Source: Ceraceosorus guamensis (taxonomy: Eukaryota > Basidiomycota > Exobasidiomycetes > Ceraceosorales > Ceraceosoraceae). Taken from it: DNA of 64,000 nt. A model generated the notes under the pieces. The model searched no databases and was not told where the DNA came from. It saw only the letters and a program-made list of their open reading frames with translations. Positions 56,119-64,000 of this stretch are shown here, piece after piece; position 1 is the first letter of the stretch; every line of letters begins with the position of its first letter. Position numbers and translations under genes: made by a program. The DNA is taken from assembly GCF_003144195.1 (NCBI RefSeq), contig NW_020290044.1:1-64000 (forward strand), in the 5' to 3' direction.

Positions 56119-59100
56119 ATGCGGCTCTCTGCTACTCTTACCGTCCTTTTACCCCTGTGAGTGATTCTGTGGCGACAAGGAAAGCCTCCAGCCTCCGCAT
56201 CCAACTTTTCGATTCTAGGCTAAGTGCACCAGCTCACGCGTCCTATTGCTCAGCGTACTGCTTTCGGCGGCGTCTCCAGTCCCTGACAGAATTACCGAGG
56301 GGCCCACTGATGCTTCTGGTGATGATGTGAAGAGGCGCGATCTTGACGTCGGCGTGCCATTCCCTCGCGCTGGTGAGTCGGGTGATGTGCTCGGCGTACC
56401 AAACATGTATAGCACATGCGACGTGGGTGCACTCGATCTGACCATGGATTTCATTCGCCACATGCAGAGCATGCCTCCCAGCTACAAACGCGTTCTCCCC
56501 TGCTTGGGGCTGTTGGGCGAGGTCTGTCGACGCTCGGCTTCAAAGCGAAGTCGCAGTACGGCTGGCTCACTTCCAAAGCAACACCAGGCCTGACCAAGTC
56601 CGTTTACGTTAGCAACGCCAAGAACGCGAAGATCGACGCTGACGCGTTGAAGCTTCAGACGTCTTACCTGAAGAAGCAACGCCTCCAAAGGAACGCTTAC
56701 CTTGATGCCCAGATCGGGGCGCTTCGACCCAAAGTACGTTGAGTCTGTTATAGGCTCCGCTTGCGGGTCGAGCAGCTTTCTGCGCATAGCGCTGCCAAGT
56801 CAACGCAAAGATACTTGAAGAGGCTGTGGCTGAAGGCGCAGGCGCCATGCGGTCATGGCACCGGTCCAAGTCCGCCGCTTCAGCACAAGTTTTACACCCA
56901 CGTTCTTTATCCATGACTGGCTCACTCACATTGTGCACAATATCGCTGGTCGCTTGCTTGAGCTTGATTGAGACTGACCTGTGCACTCTTGGTTCGCGCG
57001 TGATTCGTCTTGCACAGTTCCTCGCAATTCGCAACCAGCTCTTGTTTCAAAGAAGTCTTCCCTCACGAAGTCAATCACGCTCGGCGATATGGCATGCGCA
57101 GACGGAGCAGACGAGCAATCTTTCGCCTCGTAGGCGCCCAAGGATCCAGGTAAGAGCTTCACATCAGTGCCGACGTCCAGGCTACCGAGTAGGCAGCAGC
57201 GGCTGAAGCGCTCAGGACCTCTGTAACCCCGCTCTCCCAACAACTTCAGGTGGTCCGGACCCGAAGCAACAATATCCTATCCAGCACCGAAATTGTTTCA
57301 ATTTTGCAGAGAAGAGGCAACAAGTGTTCTACCGCCAATCCACTCGCAACGTGTCTCCCCAAGCTCAAGAAGAGGCCTCTCCATATGGCTCAAGCTGGCG
57401 ACAGTCAAGTCTCACTCAGCGAGGAAGACAAGTTCTCCACCCCTCGCGCGTCTTTCGAATCCGCATCGTCGGTGTCCAGTGAGCATGCGAACACTAAAGA
57501 AATCGAGTTGCTCAGGCCGCATCCACGTAGAGACTCTGCGTTGCCATCCCCGCAGCGCGAGCCCAGAAGAGTCACCTGGAATCCAGAGATCAGATACATT
57601 CCTACAACGTCGCAACAAGACATTCGGAAGAGAGTGACCTTCCACGACGAGATAGAGTACATCCCGCAGGCCCACGAACAATCTGAAAGACGGCATTTGA
57701 ACAATTTCCCTAAGCAAGGCGCTCCGTCAAGAAGCTGGACTAGCTCTTGGTTTGGCCCGTTTGGGAATCGAAAGACAGAGCAGGCGAATCTCTTGGCAAG
57801 TGAAACGAACCCTTCTACATCCTCAACAGCGAATCATCGTGTCACTGCATCTTCTAGCCACCGCACAAACGCCCCCCAGCTTCAGCTCGAGAGCGAGAGA
57901 TCTCCTCAGCGCTTGGTTCGTCCGAATGCGCTCCAAAGCCACGAAGCAAATGACTCGCCAGAAATGGCCAAAGCTGTCGCGAGCCATCTAAAGAGAAAGA
58001 TGCCGCACTGGATCCTTCGAAGGTCTGTGACTTCTGAGAGGCCTCACAGGGAGCGTGTCACCCATGCTCATTTCGCAAGACGAAGCAGAGCACCAACGGA
58101 AGAGATCGAGGCAGCTCTCAATGGATGGCTATCCAAAGTCAAGCAGGAGCCTGCAAGCGCCCCACGAACGGTCCACCTCTCGCAATCGGAACACGCGAGC
58201 AAAGCCACAACTTCCGCTTTGGTCAACGCGAACCGTCCCCGACCTTGGCAAAGACGCAAGCACAAGATCCTGCTGGAACATAAGTTCCATGAACCCATGA
58301 AAGTAACATATACTCTGAAGGATGCTGAAGGGCAACAAATCCATGGACACAGCGAAGGCGTCATTGAGTCCGGAAGACCTGCTGATGGCCGTGCTTTTGA
58401 GCATTTTGAAAGACGCTCAGTACAGCATGCGCGACGGCGACTAATTGTCGAAGCTGCCCGGCACGCTGCCTCCCTCCATCGTCGATCTGCAACCTTACGG
58501 CGGCCAATCATGCTGCCAATGCGTCGCTCAGGAGTTTGGCATCTCAAGCGCGAAGACTTGAAGGCGCGAGGCTTTACTGACAAAGCGCGCTCTGCTTGGA
58601 GCTCTATTTCTGATTGGGCTTCGCACGAGTGGGACAAAATGCAAGTCTACAACGGCTATAATGCGCACGCGGGAGGGCCCTTCGCGTGGGCTATCCGTGA
58701 GACTCGTCGTCCTGTAGATCTCGCCGAAGGCACGGCTATGCTCAAAGGGACTGCCAATACCCTTTCTAGAGAGGGCGCTACAAGCAGGGACTTGGAAAGC
58801 GGGCTCGCACCAAGTGGCCGCGAGATGCGCAAAACTCAAAGGGCTCTCGTGATTCCTGAGCGAAGTCCTCTCGCACCACCTCACGCGTGGCCGCATCCTT
58901 CACCCTCTTCCAGCTCTTCGGTCTCGACGCCATCGCCTCAGAGCGTCCTTCGAGATAAGGGCAAAGGACCGATGGAGATTGAGATGAAGCCTCAGAAGCC
59001 TCCGAAAGAGATGCGAAGAGTGTTTTCTGAAGGCAGCTCGTCCGTCAAGCAGGTCACGGCAGATTACTTTCCAGTCACGATGATTCACCAATCGGCGGGA

Positions 59101-59250
59101 GCTCGTCCTACTCGTATGGAAGGGGTGAAAACACCGGATGAAGTGAGTAGCAATGTCGCTGCGTTGCAGCCAACCAGCCATGCTGGCACTGGGGCTACAA
59201 CTCTGCCTGGGCGTGGCGAGATCCGAGCAACGAGCTCTAGGACTGAATGA
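56119..59250 (+). CDS. Candidate secreted protein with long basic low-complexity region
   Basis: Proposed exons 56119-56156, 56254-56372, 56468-56733, 56790-57149 and 57250-59250 keep frame throughout (927 residues). The first two encode a clear signal peptide (MRLSATLTVLLPL, VLLSAASP) followed by an acidic stretch with a KR site (DDVKRRDLDV). Exon 3 is helical and Lys/Ala-rich (FKAKSQYGWLTSKATPG). The fourth exon is doubtful: other frames there also look protein-like (IHDWLTHIVHNIAGRLLEL), so the true splicing may differ. The last exon, 666 codons open directly after a CAG acceptor, is basic and Ser/Arg-rich, with an internal echo (RRVTWNPEIRYIP and KRVTFHDEIEYIP) and a helical segment KARSAWSSISDWASHEWDK. 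No family recognised. It may be two genes. Confidence 0.45.
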
Positions 59251-59841
59251 TGGTACTGGCGCAATGCACCCAACTGTACGCAAAGGTCCCCGTCGTGATT
59301 GGCTCTAGGTCTCTTACGAAACGATGCTTAAGCGGCGAGGCAGTGGGCGAATGCATCTCGCACGTCCACCAAGCCACAAAAGAGACGCTGCACAACGACA
59401 GGGAGAAAGCGAAGGGATGGCTGTCGCGCGCTTCGAGTGCAGTGCGAGACCACGTTCAAGAGGCAAGTTTGGCGTATCAGGCACACACAGACGACTACTG
59501 GGCAGCTTTGGCAAACCGCACACGAAGGACATCTGGATTCCTCGACCACGTTTATGAAGGTGACCCTCATCCATTTGCTGTTCAAAGACTTACACGTGCT
59601 TTCTTCCTTGGACAAGAAGCGTCCAATATGGATCGGCACTTTGAGCTGACGGCTGTGCAAAGGCACGGGTGAGCTGTGAAGCTCCTTGAGAAGCCTTGAC
59701 GCTTTGACTGGCAAAGTCACATTGCAGTGGTCTTGAAGATCAGGCAATAGACGCATTGACTCAAAAGCGATACTGCGACAAAGCAGCGGTATCGAACTGT
59801 ACAACATTTTCTCGAGCTTCATTGCGGTCACTGCTCCGCTC
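59251..59841. other. Convergent spacer, possible extra exon
   Basis: A plus-strand frame open to a TGA at 59672 reads protein-like ([19 protein letters not shown], then [19 protein letters not shown]) and resembles in style the helical part of the preceding gene. It could be an alternative 3' exon or a small paralogue, but no convincing acceptor or start was found. The rest is 3' flank of URM1. Confidence 0.25.
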
Positions 59842-60516
59842 TCAACCACCTGTGTGATACTCGTCTGTGTCAGCCAATCATCATGTATCTGCAATGCACG
59901 CGGTCTCAACTCACCATGTAGCGTGCTGATCAGTGTGACTTGGTCGCCGTCTTCAAGAGGAGCATCTAGCTCGCCCATCAGCTCCCAATCCGTATCGTTG
60001 ATGAGGACGAGCATTCCAGCTCGACTTGCGTATTCCATGTGGTGAGCGAGACGCGAGTGTGAATCGGACTGAGCTCGAAGCGAACGTACGAAGAGTCCAT
60101 TGAACAACTCACACGCCTTCTCCATCGCAGAGCATCTCTTCCCTCTCGGCTACCAGATGAGTCTTGACGTGCCAAACAAGATAACGCATATCGATAGGCT
60201 TGTCCGAAGCTGGTACGCCTAGCTTGGCATCGTGTGCCGCTGCCGAACCGGCCGACCGCGAAGCGTCGACCGCGTCCATCAGATCGGAAGACGGTTTGGA
60301 CTTGGCTGACCAGCCGATGGGCACGTGGGTTGGGAGACGCAGCTTGTGACTTCGTGCTTGCGGAGGATGCGTGATTTGTTCCAAACCTCCACTGTTGGAA
60401 TGAAAGGGCGATCTCACATTCAGCGCACTCGCTTCTGAAGAAAGCGTGCAGCGCCTCGTGCCTGCTCACCCAAACTCTAGATTGACCAAGATCGTGGAAG
60501 CGCTGCTTGAAGCCAT
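59842..60516 (-). CDS. URM1: Ubiquitin-related modifier Urm1
   Basis: Sulfur carrier and protein modifier for thiolation of tRNA wobble uridine and for urmylation. Exons 60516-60470, 60391-60113, 60024-59915 and 59849-59842 total 444 bases, 147 residues. The beta-grasp starts [19 protein letters not shown], includes [20 protein letters not shown] and [18 protein letters not shown], and ends [14 protein letters not shown]. The last exon is only eight bases (GTGGTTGA): it finishes one Gly codon, adds the terminal Gly that is activated by Uba4, and ends in TGA. The codon joining GEGV to RAGML is also split. Compared with the usual length of about 100 residues there is an insert of some 40 (around [19 protein letters not shown]) in the loop after strand 2. 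Confidence 0.93.
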
Positions 60517-61505
60517 GATGTATGCCGTCACCGTGGTCTTCTCCGGAAAGGTTGGGTCTCGAGCTCAGACCGATGTTGGGCCGCAATCAGTGACTCTCAC
60601 AGTGTAGACATCCAAATTTGTCGCGATCGAGCCGCACACTCGGAGCTTATGGCCTTTCTGGAGATCTGCAAGACACCGAGACTCTGACCAGCTTTCTAAA
60701 CTTGAATATACTTTCGCCTGCTTGAGGCTTGCGGCTTGAGGCTTGCAACCTTGTTCTTGTTCGGATGAATTGCAACAAGTGACCTTTTCTGAGCTGGGCT
60801 TCTCAAATAGTGCCAGCAGTCCGCGACCTTGAAATTGGTAAGCTCGATCTCTAGGTCATGTTGTGGACGGGAAGCAAGGCTCGAGTTGAAGGAAGGCGGG
60901 GTCCGGTCACGAACCCCAAACAAAATGTTCGGACTTGTTGCGTCACGTGACCCGCATCACGCTACTCGCAGATCACGATCCTTGAATTTGAATTCACGAT
61001 TCACTGATTGGTGATTCAAGATTCAAAATTCTTGATTCTGATTGAAAGTCAAGAGCACAAAGTTCGCGCCTCGTGATCACATCGCAACGACTGCTCCAAA
61101 GGTGATGCGCATCATCGCTTTCATCCACCTATCCTTCAGACCCTCGCCTCGCACGAACGCATACAATTTAAATTCGTTCTTGCCATTTGCAGTGCCACAC
61201 AAGAGCTGCGTCTCCGATAAACTAGCGAGTCCCAGTCCAGGGAAGGCAGTCTCTCTCGTATCTAAGGACCCCCACGCTTCATCTCGCATACGACAGGGCA
61301 AGCTTGCAGACCTCGCTGGCCCGGACAAGGCTCATTCGACGGATCGGCTGGCTTGAGGCATCCTCTGCAACATCACAAGTCCACCTTGCAAGCGCTTCGA
61401 TCTAGCGGACGCGTCATCCCAGGCCTGGATCACTAGCGCATCCCGCCATCGCATATCTTCCTCCTCTCCTCGCCACTGCCCTTCTGCGCTCAAAGATCAA
61501 CAAGG
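60517..61505. other. Divergent spacer between URM1 and DIB1
   Basis: No gene. GTCACGTGACC near 60945 and a tight run of TTGAATTTGAATTCACGATT, GTGATTCAAGATTC and TTCTTGATTCTGATTG at about 60982-61045. A small GCTTGAGGCTTGCGGCTTGAGGCTTG direct repeat lies at about 60719-60747. Confidence 0.6.
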
Positions 61506-62035
61506 ATGTCCTACTTTCTTCCACACCTGCCATCAGGCTGGCACGTGGATCAAGCCATCGTGCAAGAAGAGGAAAGAGTAGTGGTGATCAGATTTGGAAC
61601 GGATTCGGATGCTACTTGCATGGCCATGGATGAGATCTTGTACCAGTGCTCCGAGAGGGTAAAAAATTTCGCAGTGATTTACCTGGTGGATATCACCCAG
61701 GTGCCTGATTTTAACAAAGTGAGTGCGCAACGCGATAGATCCTCTTTCGGAGCACCCGTATGCGGTTGATTGCCTGAACTAATTCGCGCATCTACCCGCC
61801 AACATCCCCTTCATCACAGATGTACGAGCTGTACGATCCTTGTTCCGTGCTGTTCTTCTTTAGGAACAAACACATCATGATCGATCTGGGAACTGGAAAC
61901 AACAACAAGATCAATTGGGCACTGGAAGAGAAGCAGGAGTTCTTGGATCTGTGCGAAGTGGTGTACAGAGGTGCTAGCAAGGGGCGAGGTCTGGTCGTCA
62001 GCCCTCGAGACTATTCTACCCGGTTGAAGTACTGA
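61506..62035 (+). CDS. DIB1: U5 snRNP 15-kDa thioredoxin-fold protein Dib1/DIM1
   Basis: Core spliceosome component of the U4/U6.U5 tri-snRNP with a thioredoxin fold but no redox role. Exons 61506-61718 and 61820-62035 give 142 residues, the invariant family length. It begins MSYFLPHLPSGWHVDQAIV, continues VIRFGTDSDATCMAMDEIL and IYLVDITQVPDFNK, then after the intron MYELYDPCSVLFFFRNKHIM, GTGNNNKINWALEEKQEF, and ends SPRDYSTRLKY. The intron lies between codons with GTGAGT and CACAG signals. Confidence 0.97.
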
Positions 62036-62907
62036 GTGATGCATTGCTGGAGGGAATCCTTGTTGGCGTCCAAGGCGTAGGCTTCGACTTTGTGAGATGT
62101 AGTCTTTAAGCATTCCAGGCTCAGGAAACGGAGAAGGACGACCAAGTCAGACCCACTCTCAACGGCGGCTTCGTAGCCTTCCAAGAAGTCGGAGCGGCAT
62201 CTCGTAGAGACGACAGCGTCGCCTCCAGAGCTCACTTGTCATTCGCTTGGACCTTGCCTAGTAGAGCTGATTCGCGGTGTATCGACGCCCGCTGACAATT
62301 GCTCAGCAGAACACAAGCCTGCTGCAGTCCCAACACGTAATATGTTTCTTGCTGTATCACGAGCTCCTACCACGTCACCCGTTCTCATCATATATCTTTG
62401 CGTTGGTCTGTGTGTCAGCGGGCCTCCACTGTATAGTGGATTCCACTAGAAAGACTGGAGCTATAGCCAATCGAATCCTGTGAATGCTGGAGCTCCAACG
62501 TCCGCCACTCGTGATTGCGGAGGCCTGCATGGGAGACCTGCGTAGGATGGCATCCATGGCAGCTGCATCCAATAAGCAGCAGCAGCAGCAGCGTGATTCA
62601 GATTCGCATGTGCACGGATCACGCTCATCGGCGTCCGCGGAGGACGCGTCAACCTTCGCATGCTCACAAGTTGCTGCGCCATTCATGATTCGTGGTCCGC
62701 ACACGACGTGTGGAGAGGTGACGTATTCGCACTCACAAGTCACCGCCATTGTGATTCCTTTCCATTGAACCATCTTTGCTCCCGACTCTCACACTCGACT
62801 GATGCTCAATTCTCGCCACTCGGGCACATTCAACATACAAGTTCATCCTTCCTTTCGGCTCGTCGAAAGCTCTCGCCAAAAGTCGAGAATTCATCGACTC
62901 GTTGTAC

Positions 62908-62942
<35 letters not shown>

Positions 62943-63002
62943 ACAACTCCCTATCTTAACTGCTGCGTAGATCGGATCTCCTCGCTGTCACACACATCCA
63001 GC
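62036..63002. other. Spacer upstream of the gankyrin gene
   Basis: No gene. It contains a short GCA tract (about 62576-62592) and a CT microsatellite in the presumed core promoter or leader of the next gene. Confidence 0.5.
62910..62939. repeat. CT dinucleotide tract upstream of the gankyrin gene
   Basis: Fifteen CT copies ending 63 bases before the ATG. Pyrimidine tracts just upstream of start codons are common in fungal promoters, so it may be functional as well as length-variable. Confidence 0.9.
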
Positions 63003-64000
63003 ATGTCAGGACCCGCAGCATCGAGCGAGGATCTAGGTCGATTGTGCATGGATGGTGAGTGATGAAGAGCGAATGATCCCAGCCTCATCGATCCTCTTTT
63101 CACCTGCCGCACTGTTCCTAGGCAATGCCAATCTCGCACTACGACACCTCTCATCTCTATCTGCCGAAGAAGCCAAATCAGCAGTGCAATCTGTCGATGT
63201 GGACGGACGGACACCACTGCATTGGGCCGTCTCTTCCCGCTCCTTTACCCGAGACTCTTTACGCTCCCTTCTCAATTACGGCGCAGAAGTGTCGAGCGTG
63301 GACAAGGGATCGGGCTGGACAGCTTTGCACATCGCTACCTCTGCATCGCACGCGGATGCGGTGGATGAATTGCTGTATCACGGAGCAGAGGTGAATGCGA
63401 AGACTCCGAAGGGCTTGACCCCTTTGCATTATGCGGCCAGCAAAGGCTTGACGGATATCGGAAGAGCATTGCTCAAGGCAGGTGCGCTGGTCAATGCCAG
63501 GGATAATGCCAAGCAATGCCCCATGTGAGTCGAGCTCAGTGAAGCTTGCGCCCTAGCAAGCGGGAGCGAAATGTGATGCGCGGTCTGTGAACGAGTTCGC
63601 TAGCCCTGCTGCTCGTGATGCTGAATTCGCCCCTTCCATCATAGACATCGAGCGGCGTCAAATGGTCACGACGCTTTCATTCGCATGCTTGGCAAGCCTC
63701 CAGCCAGAGCGGACGGAACAGCTCACGAAAAGACCAGGGTCAAGTGAGTGTCGTGATCAGCCGTCGTTGAGCACAGCCTAAACGTTGGCAAACGTCTTTT
63801 GCATGACGCAGTCCTGCCGATCGACTAGGCAACACTCCGTTGCATCTCGCATTGGGTAGGTGGCCTGCCAACCATTTGCGCATCTTCTTTCGCGACTCGC
63901 ACCTCACCGCGTCGACTCCTTCCCCCCCTCCCACCCGCTTTTCCCTCCCTTCCGGCAGAATCGGCTCACGGCAACACGGCTGTGATTCTGGTCGAAGAGC
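63003..64000 (+). CDS. NAS6: Gankyrin/Nas6-like proteasome assembly chaperone (3' partial)
   Basis: Ankyrin-repeat chaperone that binds the Rpt3 ATPase during 19S proteasome assembly. Exons 63003-63054, 63122-63524, 63645-63743, 63812-63855 and 63959 to beyond the window edge. Repeats in order: GRTPLHWAVSSRSFTRDSLR, SGWTALHIATSASHADAVDE, GLTPLHYAASKGLTDIGRAL, CPIHRAASNGHDAFIRML, GNTPLHLALESAHGNTAVIL. Splices at CP-IHRAAS and RV-NPADRLGNT restore the ankyrin consensus, which fixes the frames. The last visible codons read VILVEE. The order of repeats and the size of the first five fit PSMD10/Nas6 better than generic ankyrin proteins. Confidence 0.88.

Noticed and set aside
1-64000. tRNA genes, rRNA, transposons, LTR or virus-like elements
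   Set aside because: No cloverleaf with a GGTTCRANTCC arm, no reverse transcriptase, transposase or integrase motif and no paired terminal repeats were noticed on reading. A tRNA scan and repeat masker would settle this.

Overview
The window is nuclear DNA of a basidiomycete fungus. Genes are split by many short GT-AG introns (mostly 55-110 bp, donors usually GTGAGT), and the set includes a CreA/Mig1 repressor, a DUR3 urea transporter, an alginate-lyase-type secreted enzyme and a P-loop protein of a kind expanded in basidiomycetes. The compact layout suggests Ustilaginomycotina (smut relatives), but that placement is inference. I see no bacterial or organellar sequence, no tRNA or rRNA gene and no transposon or virus-like element.

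Layout. 0-10.6 kb: a RhoGEF entering from the left edge, a small candidate secreted protein, eIF2alpha, and a DUR3 transporter on the minus strand. 12.5-21.5 kb: an SDR oxidoreductase with nine exons, a TLC-domain membrane protein (minus), and a probably N-myristoylated coiled-coil protein. 22.2-25.1 kb: a ten-exon secreted protein (minus) built by tandem duplication of phase-1 exons. 27-33 kb: the TFIIA large subunit, an Ies6-type INO80 subunit whose start codon is split by an intron, and CreA/Mig1 (minus). 32.6-38.3 kb: a long stretch with no convincing gene. 38.3-50 kb: a 7-TM protein, an Avo2-like ankyrin protein, the alginate-lyase-like enzyme (minus), an aprataxin-like protein, and a minus-strand frame joining sulfide:quinone oxidoreductase to mitoribosomal protein mL58. 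50.9-59.3 kb: a Crinkler/RHS-type NTPase with a nuclease-like C-terminus, then a multi-exon candidate secreted protein. 59.8-64 kb: URM1 (minus), Dib1/DIM1, and gankyrin/Nas6 running off the right edge.

Most genes are unrelated housekeeping functions: translation, transcription, splicing, tRNA thiolation, proteasome assembly, sulfide oxidation, urea uptake and carbon repression. The accessory-looking parts are the exon-repeat secreted protein, the NTPase/nuclease gene with its gene-poor flanks, and the candidate secreted proteins. Intergenic spacers share degenerate GATTC/GACTC/CACGA-type motifs and CACGTG palindromes.

Intron positions come from reading splice signals, frame continuity and family conservation; none has been checked against RNA. 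For minus-strand genes exons are listed from high to low coordinate.
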